NCBI RefSeq assembly: GCF_009870125.1
Contig: NC_046680.1
Coordinates: forward strand, 15,643,501-15,707,500
Source of the DNA: Drosophila pseudoobscura
Lineage: Eukaryota; Arthropoda; Insecta; Diptera; Drosophilidae
DNA length: 64,000 bases
Direction of reading: 5' to 3'
The notes under the pieces are model-generated. The model was given only the letters and a program-made list of their open reading frames with translations. It was not told the DNA's origin and ran no database searches. Within the stretch, counting starts at the first letter, position 1. Each line of letters starts with the position of its first letter. A program made the translations under genes and the position numbers. This document shows positions 41,321 to 52,700 of the stretch, piece by piece.

Positions 41321-41745
41321 CTCTCTTTTTAGTCGCTAACGCTCTCGCTCTCCCTTTCTCTCTCTTTCGCTGTGTCTCTTTGTCTGGTCTAACTGTAGTC
41401 GGCTGCGTCGTCGTCGTCCGTAGTCGCTGCTTATTTGAACTTCACGCGTCGCTGACAACGTGCGCGCTTGCTTTCTGACGGCGAGAAATGCTGCGACTTA
41501 CGATCGTAAATTGTTAAACTAAAAAGAGTTTGTCGGGCTCCGAAGGAAACGCAATCAAAAAGTTATCTAAAAACCGCTATCAATGCGAATTGCAATGTGC
41601 AGAGTGTAAATTAGTGGTTCTCAGCAGACAAAAAACTTACAGGTTGAAAAAAATCACAAAAACGAAGCCGACTCAACTGTAAATATCATTCGTCATTTCT
41701 CGGTGTTTACATAAGTAATCAACAAAATGTCGAAGGCAAGCCTAC
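41321..41745 (+). promoter_or_regulatory. Promoter-like region, possible ZnT41F 5' end
   Basis: CTCTC/GAGA-type runs (about 41321-41370) are followed by GTCGTCGTC and GC-rich then A-rich sequence, a pattern common around Drosophila TATA-less start sites and long leaders. A short frame MSKASLRIRERNEKCSE opens at 41728 in the good context AACAAAATG. ZnT41F is the next gene on this strand, so this may be its untranslated first exon, with an intron to about 44.1 kb. No splice sites are established. Confidence 0.3.
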
Positions 41746-42063
41746 GAATTAGAGAACGAAACGAAAAATGCAGTGAATAGAATAATAATAGTCAAGAATG
41801 GGAACATCTCAATTACGCTTTTTTGGGCTTTGGGTTCGTTCACTCCCTTGCCCTTGATCGCTGTTGCGCTCTCTCCCTCTCCCACCAATATTTCTGACTC
41901 AGCAGCCGGCTTCACGTGCTGGCAGACAAAAGCTTGCCTTGGGTGCCGAAGCTTTGCGTACCCTTTCCTTGCGCATCGCTCGTTTCCACGAAAGCTGTGC
42001 GATATTCCAGTATATTTTCCTACGGCTCGATGTAAAGAATACTTTTTAGTTTCATAAATTATT

Positions 42064-42106
42064 TTCTCTCTGGTGAAAACAATTATATCCTCTGCTAGGG
42101 TATAAC
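42064..42106 (-). mobile_element. Possible dispersed repeat end (INE-1/DINE-1-like)
   Basis: On the minus strand the sequence TATACCCTAGCAGAGGATAT continues with AATTGTTTTCACCAGAGAG, resembling a frequently seen Drosophila repeat end. The other boundary is unclear; the adjoining minus-strand frame (41742-42128) is probably chance. Confidence 0.3.
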
Positions 42107-43164
42107 AAAAACAGACTGCAAGCAGCATCTGCAGCTGATGCGAAGAGAGCGCTAATCACGCTCATTACGCACTGGGAGAGTAAAACCTGTTGAGAAGGTC
42201 AATGCACGTTCTCTCTTCTCTTAGTCGCTGGTTTTTTGTGTGTTTTCTTTTAGCATTTGGCCTTTTTTTATTGCAATTACCGCCATCAGAGAGCAGGGGC
42301 GGTGTGGGAAAAGTTAATGCAAATTCGATTTGCCTAGCACTTTCCCCCAGCGTCAATGTAGGTTTCTGTTTTTGTTTCCATTTCCCATTTCCCTGAGACT
42401 AAAAATAACAATGGAAAATATGCCAGGAGCACGAGAAGCCACCGCGAGCACGTTCGGCTCTCAGTTCTGCCCGGCCCCATAAATAAGCTGTTATAAATGG
42501 AAATTAAATGAAACCGAAATAGGAACGAAAACAAGAACAAATCAAAGAGCAACTGTCAACAATAAATTCGCTTCGAAATCTTCTCTTCAAGGCCCGCAAG
42601 GTCGGTCGGCTTGGGAGCGTATAGGGAGTACGTCAGTACTCCAGACGCACGTATTTTTTATCAATACTCAATGGGAATTAGTCAGAATATATAACATAAT
42701 TCCTATGTCTGTGTAGAAACTGTGTACCAACGATGTGTGTGCATAGAAACCCCTCTTGTGGGACATCTTCCTTGTTCGGACTAAGTGGGAATGTTCTAGG
42801 GCGGACATTTCCTTGATGTGTCAGCCGCCCAAGGGAGCTCTCGGAGCATACCCTTCCCTAACACTGTCGCTGGGAAAGTCCATCCGAAGCAGCTTTCGCA
42901 TTAGAGTGGAAATTCCACGCGATCTTTTCGATCTCCCAGGTGCCCCAGCCGCCGCTGATTCTGATCCAACAAGGCTTATCTTATCGCGTTGGTTTATCGA
43001 GAGACGCCAGGCAAATATATGTGCTACATACATATGTATGTATATGTACTTCAAGTGGCTGCCCCTCAATAAATTAGTGCTCCCTACCCTACTTTGGAAA
43101 CAGTATTTGCGCTCTCGGAGCAACAGACTCTGGAAAACTGGAAGTGGAGTGGAGTTGTATCGTA

Positions 43165-43167
<3 letters not shown>

Positions 43168-43199
<32 letters not shown>
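43168..43199. repeat. TG microsatellite
   Basis: Sixteen TG units about 0.9 kb upstream of the ZnT41F start codon. Confidence 0.9.
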
Positions 43200-43201
<2 letters not shown>

Positions 43202-44099
43202 CACCAGCGGGACCCAACAAGTTAATCAAAGTCTCCAAGTCATTTCGCTGTTGCCGCATTGACAACCCCAATGGGGGAAACGTGGGGCTTATCGCAACTT
43301 AAGTGCCCCAAGGCAGTGGAGCGACCACATACAAATGTACATAAAACAAGCCGAACGATAAAAAATTGAAGCGGCAGCGGCAAGAGGCCCAGAAACATAA
43401 CCACTACACACATGCAAACAACCAATTATCGCTGATAAGCATTCAAACAAAGGTTGAAAAGAAACTGTCAACGAATCGACTCGAGTACACAGTATCACAC
43501 GATAGCACCGAAAGTAGGACCAGATACTATGTCGGTTTTGCATGTGGTTCAAATCCCTGCCTGGAGCGTGGAACAAGTGGAAGTGTACTCCTGAATAAAT
43601 ACTTGAAAAATAGGTTGTTGTAGCACAAATGGAGGGTCTCATTGAATCCTCTTATTCTTTGACTTGAGGGGTAATTTCCCAGAAAAGAAAACCACTGTGG
43701 AATCCATGGGGTTATGGGAGTTCGCATGTAAGCAGCAAAGTAGGCCGAAATGCTTTAAGACATACATATATATTTGGTTGAATCATCCCGACATTTAAAC
43801 AATTCCACATTTCCACAGAATGTACTCACATACGCTTGCCTGAGGACGCGGGCAGGGTGCTGCGCGAATGTACGGGTAATGCCTGAATCAGATTGATTTC
43901 ATTTAACAGATGCCGGGGCACAGTGCGCACACTAATTATGATAAATGGGATGCCCACATTGTGTTAACTAAACAAAGGCTATAATCAGTGCAGTTACACG
44001 CACACAGATACAGGCGCACAAACACACACAAATAACATTATCAAAGAGAGAAGAGCACCGCAAAACCGAAACCGAAACCAGAGACCAAAGACCGAGACC

Positions 44100-47000
44100 A
44101 TGTCAAAATATCAAAAGCTCGACAGCGCCGAGGCCCCCACGGGGCCCCATGAAGATGATTACGATGAGAGGTTTTCGCCTTACTTTGATGGTAATCAGCC
44201 GCTGTCGGGCGGCGAGCAGGAGCTCCATGACAGCCGACTGCCTGCCAGGGGAGCCGCTCATCTGACCAACGATAGTTCAAAATACCACCATCACCATCCC
44301 CACCACCAGGAGCACCTCAACCACAACAACAACAGCCTCGCAAGCACGCATCGAGTGGCAGGAATAGGAAGTAAAGTTATCCGAGATCTGGAAGAGCAGA
44401 CGTGGGAAGTTCCGCTGCTGGGCGGCAGCGAAGGAAGTGCCAGCAATCTGGTGAGCAGAACCTAATTGTTAATAATTAAGGCAGTATCCGAAAGAGCAGT
44501 TAGGCGCGCACCCTCTGTGGTATGCAACGAAAGTGCTCCACGACCTATTTATATGCATAGATACAAGGGCACAGAGGCAGATACATCCGTACAGCTGGGA
44601 TCAGCCAGATAGTAGTAGGTTTCCACAGAACAAGTCATGGCCCAGAAGGGATTCTGAAAAAATGCTTAATCAGTGTCCACAACCAGGTATACATACATTC
44701 ATAAGTACATAGAGGGGGAGGGGTGGGGGTGTCCCAATATGTTGACCGCAAGTGTACTCGCGGCTTCCGCCCCTTCGCACACACGTTCATATTTATAAGC
44801 AATTTGTGCGGTCACTTGCAGCACTCGGAGCACGAGCATGACACTGCAGCGCGAATGGAATTTGAGATGGAGATGGGGGCGGACAGGGAATGCCGCAGCT
44901 CCCAGCCGGGATTTGGTGCGAACCTAAAGAGCAAATCGGCACAGGAGGCCAAATTTAAAATTCTGCTCGCAATTTCCCTCTGCTGCATATTCATGGTGAG
45001 TGCTCGAAAGCGGACACGGACGCGGACACGGACAGAGACAGAGACAGTGACAGCGACACGGTTACGTACACACAAATACCTCCTTTGGCTTGTGGCTGGA
45101 GTGCGCATTGTTGATTTAATTATGATACATTTCATCCCCCCACAACACCAACAACAACTATGCTCAACTATAACCACGCTTGATGGGAATGACCGCAGAT
45201 CATTGAATTCCTTGGCGGGTACGTGGCCGGAAGCCTGGCGATTATGACCGATGCCGCCCATTTGGCAACTGATTGTATTAGTTTCGTCATCGGGCTGGTT
45301 GCAATTTGGCTGGGCGGCCGACCGCCGGACGAGCGCATGTCCTTTGGATACAAACGCTATGGTAAGTACCCAATTACGGTCGACACTATGCTAATGAGTG
45401 GACAACTTGTTGTCGGATTGTTGTTGCCGCACGGACACCCGGGCTCTTCCATTTAATACCTCAGCCATCCTATGCTCCAATTGGACTCCCTTCACCTAAG
45501 CTGGTTGACGGTTTGAAGTCTGGCCCGCAATAATTGCATTTATGTCGAGCAAATCCATCTGTCGGCCGTCGGACACGGCAATCCAATACCTCCTGCGCCC
45601 TGCTCCCTGACCTGGCCGGCTCTCAACACCATTTTCATGATGATTTTCTATTCTCGATTTGCAGAGGTTGTCGGTGCTCTGGCCTCCATACTGGGTATCT
45701 GGCTCCTGACTGGCATACTCGTTGTGGTTGCCATTCAACGGATATACACCCAGGACTTTGTGCTGGATGTGAATGTGATGATGTCCATATCAGGGATTGG
45801 CATTGCCATCAATATTGTGTAAGTTGTTCAACCAGGTTCAATTGGCCAGGAACTACGAACCGTATGCTGCGTTCTCCTACTCAAGTCATTGAAAGAGCCG
45901 CTATAAAGTGTTTCTATCCCCCCCAATTCCAGGATGATGTTCGTTTTGCATGGCTCCTGGCTGGGCATTGGCGGCCATGGACATGGGCACGGTCATAGTC
46001 ATAGTCATAGTCATGGACATGGACATGGACATGGACACAGCCACAGCCACAGCCACTCCGACTCAAACTCCAACTCTCGGTCGGGCTCCTACGCGCTTCT
46101 AGCCGCAGGCAGCGACGGCTCTTTGATGACAGCCACAGAGTCGAGAGCAACAATTGCAAATGGCCATAATGTGGCTATATCAAATGGCTCGAAGCCATTC
46201 GAGTGTATCGGGACAGGAGGGAGGCCCAACCATGAACGGTAAATATTGATTTAAATTGCATTCATCGTCTGCAACGACAACAGCAACGGCAAGTGAAACA
46301 GCGATTGGCCCGCGGTGTTCGAATTCGAGTTAGCAAAAACATCCGCGCGGTTGATAGATAGAAACCTTTTGCAGACTGCGGTGTTCTGCTAATAGTTTGG
46401 TTTATTGCAAGTGATTCGAAATTAATTCAGTTGACAGCTGCTGTAATTGAAACTGCATTAACTCTGATTCGATTCCCCTTCCAACAGCCGACAGATGAGT
46501 CCTCCGCAGCCCTTGGACATGGAGGAGAACCTGAACCTGCGAGCGGCCATGATTCATGTGATTGGCGATCTGGTGCAGAGCATTGGCGTCTTTCTGGCCG
46601 CCGTTCTAATCAAATTCTGCGTGAGTTCTTGCCCCTGTCTAGACGACAAGTCAATTAATGCACACGCCCTGACTGCTCTCTGCTAATTCAATTTGGCGAC
46701 CCGTGCAGCCCGGCGCCAAGTATGCGGATCCACTGTGCACGCTGCTCTTCTCGGTGATTGTGATTCTGACGACGGTGCCGCTTTTCCGCGAGTCGGTCGC
46801 CGTCCTGCTCGACGCCGTGCCACAGAACCTCTCTCTGCGGACTCTGCAGCGCCAGCTAGCCAGCATCGAGGGTGTGAGGTGAGTGTCCTGGGTGGGAGTG
46901 GGAGTGGCAGTGGGTTGACAACGGCTCATTATTTACTCTGTGCTTATCCGCCCCTCACAGATCGGTGCATCATCTGAATGTGTGGCAGCACACCGCCGAG

Positions 47001-47206
47001 CACCGAGTACTCATGGTGCATCTCGTCACAGGTAAGCCCGCCCCCAAGCCGCAACTGAGAGAACCCCATCTGAACCTCCCCCCCCATCCTTTGCAGAGGC
47101 GGGCAGCAACAGCGAGGACATCCTGCAACTGGCCACGCAGCTGGTCAGCGGCCCCGAGTACCGCATGAAGCATGCCACCATCCAAATCGAACGTCTGCCC
47201 GCGTAG
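44100..47206 (+). CDS. ZnT41F: Zinc transporter ZnT41F (CDF/SLC30 family)
   Basis: Nine exons: 44100-44450, 44822-44995, 45199-45361, 45665-45818, 45933-46238, 46488-46620, 46709-46878, 46961-47031 and 47097-47206. All junctions are GT..AG and join in frame to 543 residues. It is a six-transmembrane cation diffusion facilitator that exchanges Zn2+ for protons to load vesicles or export zinc. The metal site is visible as HLATD (about 196-200) in segment 2 and HVIGD (about 406-410) in segment 5. A His-rich loop of GH and SH repeats (about 296-323) lies between segments 4 and 5. The cytosolic N-tail also has a His cluster (HHHHPHHQEH). The C-terminal domain ends in IERLPA. The name rests on likeness to the SLC30A2/3/8-type fly transporter of region 41F and on the 42A neighbours. 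Confidence 0.9.
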
Positions 47207-49790
47207 TCTAAAAGAACATTCAGCGATTGGCGTACTTAAGTTGTAGCCAGACAGTTTTGAACCACCAAAGTCTCAGTGCCACATTATCGAGGGCATTTTG
47301 TGATTTCCCCCACTCGTGTATTAAGTTTTATTTTATGCATAGCGCACCTTTGAGAATTGTATTTTTATGTCCTCCAGATAAAGAAATCGTATTCATTTAT
47401 TTTCTTGTTTTGGTCATTACGAAGGCGTCGTCGCTCCTCGGCGGAGGCAGAACAAGAATGTCCGACAATCTATGCAAATTATGCTCGGAAAGAGCCTGGA
47501 AGCAGGCTTCCGTATGTAGCCGTGACAAATTTGTACTGGAATATCAAACCCATTGAATTTTGCATGGGTGTGCCTGCCTAGTTCCTGTATCATGGAGTGC
47601 ATTTCCGAATTTTCTCCACCCGAATCCCGAAATTCTGCCATTGAATGGACAAGAAATGTTCGATAAATGTCTGCTGCCCCTTGGGGAAGTGGGCTCCCAT
47701 TGAAGCTCTATTCCCCAACCAAGTCCAATATTGGACCTGTCGGAAGGCACAAGCTCTGCAATATGTTGGGGGTAAGATAATTGCAATTTCTAGGAGGCTC
47801 GGTGTGGTTAAAATTTGCAGTTCCGTGCAAGTAGGTATGAAGACGAAATATGAAATGGAATGAAAACAGCCCGCACTCACAGACGCGTGGTGGCGGGATG
47901 CTGTGCTCGTAATTAATTAGAACTTGCAACATCATCAGCATCAGCCGCTGGAAAGTCTGCGCATGTTTCGTCTTCCATTTGGCTGTCTAAATGATTCCTT
48001 ATCTGTTGCTTTCGTTTTAATTAGAAAGCAGCAACATCAAAGGCAGCGGATGAAATGATTAGCAGGTGTTCCTCTGAGGCAGCACAGCAGATTAATCAAA
48101 TTGGGGGGAGGAAGTCATACTGGGATATGCAGGGCGTGTTCACCATATAGCAATGAAATTCAATGTTAATTAACTGCTGCAACCGATTAGGGTCATGAAG
48201 TCGGCAATTGTTATATATACTCATAATCATGGTTTGATTTATGCGCGTTGGAGTAATTCCGAATTGGGAGCTTGTTTGCAGGCTCGATATTTAATAATTC
48301 ACTCGTGCACTGTTCATATAGTATATGCAATAATTACCTTGACTGCTAATTGTTGGTTTAATAATTCACCTACCTCGTGGCCAGTGCACAGAAATGAGCA
48401 GCATTTGTCGCATGCGAGTCTGGCCATAATTCATATATCGTACAAGCATACAAATCCGATTAGAATATCGCTTGCCACACCGCACACCCACACACATGGA
48501 AATATACATGCATATCGATGCATGTGTGTGTGTGTTGAATCCAGTTGAATTTCAGTGAACCGGAAATGAGCAAATCAAGCACACAGAGAGGAAGCACCAG
48601 AGGAAGGGTGGGGTGGGGGGGAAAGGGAGAACTAACCAGAAAATATCGCATTACTACTTATACTATAATGTTAACACATGAGTGAAGTCAAGTTGAAGCA
48701 TCTTAATCAACGTGGAGGACTGCGTCGACGAACTCTCTGGAATCCTCTCAAGATCCTGAAAGTGAGATTCGATTCGATTCGTTTCGGCCGGGTCACAGGC
48801 CTCGGCCGGGCCTCACGGTTCAATACGCTCGGACACGATTAAGTTATTTATAATTTATGGGAGTGGAAACGAAATTTCCATTTCACTGCCAAGCAAATTG
48901 TGTTAAAATGATGGAAAGATGCGACAGGAAACCCCATAAGAACCAGGCCCCCGATTAAGCTGTAAATCAAACGGCTGCTGCTGCAGCTAGTGCGGGTCGT
49001 AGCGGGGGGAAACTCCACCACACACACACACACAAAAGAGTTCGATTGACCTGACCCCAATGCCGGTTCCAGAGAAGCTTTGCAACTAATTAATAGGGCC
49101 ACAAAAAGAAAAAAGAGAGCGAGGAGCGAGAGAGACTCGGAATTGCAGTCAAGTACCTCGCCCATTTCTCAAGTGGCCAGCGGCAGGGCGGGCCGCACTT
49201 GAAATGCGCAAATGTAAAATTAATGGCATACTTCACTTGATGCTTTTCTAATTAGAAATGCATATAACAAAAATCGGAGCACGCTTTTCAGCGTCGAAGC
49301 GGGACACACAGCAGAAAAAAAATGCTTGAAAAAATTGTTCTCAAGTACTCCGATGGCACTTTAAACACTCTGAGAGATGGTGAGAGTGAGAGAAAGTGGG
49401 AGAGTGGCAGAGTAACTCAAGTGCCTTTGCACGTGCCCGACAGCCGTTGGTCCTGAAGAGAACAATGGCGGGATAACCGAAAGGCAACCCGTTGAATATT
49501 GACTCCGCTTTACAGACAAGCATTCTTTACTCTTAATCATTTATTTAGTCTCTTGGTGTAGGATTTTCGCAACATAAATGCCTCCCAGCGAATAAATAAG
49601 TGTTTTTATAGAAAATATATGTGCATTGGCTGTGTTACGTTTCCCCTTAACTATAGACTAGGCACTACAAAACTTACACTAGACTCGACTTATATACATA
49701 ACGAAAATATAACAAAAAAAATGAGGAGGGAATCGCAGATCAAACTCTCAAACTTCAGGGCCAATATCAAGCCTCCTTTTGAACTTCAAG
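47207..49790. other. Convergent intergenic region ZnT41F / Gp210
   Basis: This holds the 3' ends of two convergent genes. A minus-strand AATAAA at 49545-49540 could end the Gp210 transcript. I see no gene inside; CA and G-rich tracts occur at about 49020-49035 and 48606-48621. Confidence 0.45.
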
Positions 49791-52700
49791 CTAGTTGAAG
49801 CGAGGCGAATTGCCGGATCTGTTTGGGGAGTTCAGCCGCGGGTGGCCGTAAACAAATGAATCCGATGAACTGTCCAGATTTTCCCTTAGACGGCCAGGAG
49901 AATAATTCCGAGAAATCGTCGGGGTCATTGAGTCTGCAGCAAGAGAAAAAGCATGTCACAGCTGATGTATCAATCGTACTATTTATAATCCAGCACTTAC
50001 CGGCGTATAACTGGGGGTGCCTATAGGACGGACTTGCGGTGGGACTCGAGTTCTTCTTCTGGAAAACTGTAAGGAGATACAAAAAATAGGGCTCAAAACA
50101 TGGGAAGTGGAATCGAAATTTCCTCCACGAGTTCTCTGAAAAATTTCTCGTGCCGAGCTAAGACCCAAGCATGTAATTAGTCCTTGAAGCCTGGCAGCAC
50201 AGGGCGGAACAACAAATAATTTAGCTATTAAAATTAGTGTGAAAATTACGTGCAGGGCAGCCAATGGGCAGGGGGGGGGCGCTGCGCGAGTGGGTCGACT
50301 TGCTGACCTCGCAAGCCCCTCATTAGAGGGGGGCTGGGGCCCTGGATGGGGGCTGGAGCAGAAATCCTGAGTAATTAGACTAATTTTGTAATTAAGGTAA
50401 TTCGAGAGTGCGCAATGCAGGCTCCGTTGAGGAGAAAGCTGATACAAAGTAACAGACCCCCTAGCGCGAAACTTTCCAGAGGAAAACCTTTGAACTCTGG
50501 CATATTACATCTAAATTTGATAAATTTATGGATAGAGTGCAGTCGCCGACTGGTATCCAGGGGCGCCTTTGAATGCTTTGCATTTGAATGAGCTTCCCAG
50601 CGATGATTAGCACGCTTTGAGCTGATGCATCAGCCAGGGCGGTGGTGGGTCGCTCTGCAGTTCCATCACGATGGGCGCGACCAGAAAAAAGTGCTCGAAA
50701 ATCAAAGTTCAAGTCATAAATAAGAAATTCTGTAAATGCTGCCAACGCTGCTGATGATGATAGTGCAAAGACGGCGCCTTTTATCGCTCGGGCTGGCATC
50801 GCTGGCGCTGCCCGAAACTTTTTGGTATTCATGCACGAAATGACTAAAAACTTGAAACTAATAGAGAAGTGTAGCCAAAGTTGTGCGTGGCTGCTGCTCC
50901 CTGCCCGCCTGGCCGCCTGGCCTTCATCTCCAGTTGGAGCTAGTTTTCCTCCAGATGCTCCTGCTGCTGCTCCTGCTGCTGGCCCCGGGGCTGTGCGCAC
51001 TCAAAATTATTAATTAAACTTACCCTCAGAGTTGACTTGCTTGACGCCCTCCGATTGGAACCAAGACATGTACACTGCAGTGGAGAGGGGGAGAAAGATG
51101 GTGAGTGAGTAGCAAAAAAAAAAACAAAAAAAAAAACAGAAATAAAAGTTTTGGCGATATATACGCGCAGCGTCATTCTATGGACCCCCATGCATGCGAG
51201 ATGCAATTAATCAAGAATTTGGTCTGCTCTTGCTGTTGCTGTTGATATAGCTGCTGCTCCTCCTCCCCCTTTGCTGCGGTTGTTTACGCACCCTCTGAGG
51301 GCTCGAAAGGGCGGACTATCCCAAGCCAAACAGAACCGAAACTTCTTATCTTCTTTTGGGAGTTTGGCAGGCGAACAAGGTAAGCGCCAAGCCAAGCTAA
51401 GGTTAGCCATGACTGTTTTTATTTGGGTTTTTTTTTTGTGGTGTGTTGTGTTACGTTGTGTTGCTCACTTTTTTATTGGGTGTAAAGTGTTTTCGAAGCG
51501 ATAGCACAAAACTATCAGACGCCGCCCACTGCTTGCCCCGCGGGGCTGTGGCAAACAAGCCAGAGGTACATTGAAAAATGGCAAAAGAGCGAGTCCTAAA
51601 AGGGGAAAACTTTGCCGCAACTTTCGGACCCCAGACTCAACTCGATTGCGGCTGCTGCGCGTGTAAAAATGCAGGAAAATGGCCATGGTTTAACCAAGCG
51701 TTGTCCCAAACGCAGGACACAGGTAGCGTCACCACTGAAAAGGTCTGCGTCAAAGGATGGCGCTCAAGGATGCCCGCAGCTCCAGTTCTCCAGATCTTCT
51801 TCCAGTTCCGCTTCCTCCAGCCAGGGGCTGATTAAAAATTCATGGAATTTGCGATTAACTGCAAACAACCGCAACAAAAGCAGAACCAGCAACGGCAACG
51901 GCAACAGCAACTCGAGACTGACTCCAAGTCCAGTCCTTTCCCATGATTTATGATGCTTCGGCTCTAACAAAGCCACTCCGCCGGGCCGACTTTAGTTTTG
52001 TGCATAATTTACTCGGTCAATAGAATAGAGAATAGATACATACATATATATTAGGTATGTACACACTCACCCCATATCGAGATGATTACAATCACCACTG
52101 AGCTGGCGAGGAAGCCAATATTCTCCACCAGACGAGAGATCAGAGGTCCGCCATACGAACGGTCGGTGCACTTCTGGGCCAGCATTGTGCTGCCCACAAT
52201 GGGCACCTGTAAAGACAAATAATCAAACGGAATTATAAACAAACATAATGCTAATCCCTGAACCCACAGTCCAATCCCAACTCGGCCGTTACTAATCATC
52301 TTTATATGCTGTATCAGAAGTAAGCTTCCGGCTGTTCGGGTAGAGGCATCTGCAGGACACTTTCTCTGCTGGCCGAATGACCCAACATGCGTTCCATCGA
52401 CATATGGGCCAAAATTTATTGGCAATGCAGTGTCGCCCAGCGTTGGACACAGCCACAAACCTAACGATTCTGCCATTGTTTATAGGCCAAACGGTTGCAG
52501 ATAGCGTTTATAGGTCGGGCAGGGCCGAAATTTATGTAATTTCGCCAAAGGTTGAGCAAGACAGACGTCATTCCGCTGATGTTGCAGTTGCTCCTGCTGC
52601 TGCCGCTGCTGCTGCTCCTTCCTTTTATTCGGTCCGTTGCAATGACCATTGTCGGGGTGCATAAAGGAAACTTATTTATTCGATTCCGTTGGCCCTCCCG

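Noticed and set aside
41742-42128. 128-codon minus-strand frame with hydrophobic N-terminus
   Set aside because: Its start overlaps a dispersed-repeat-like end and no domain is visible; chance or repeat-derived.
43530-43570. GGTTCAAATCC, like the B box of a tRNA gene
   Set aside because: No matching stems, no A box at the right distance and no acceptor stem; treated as chance.
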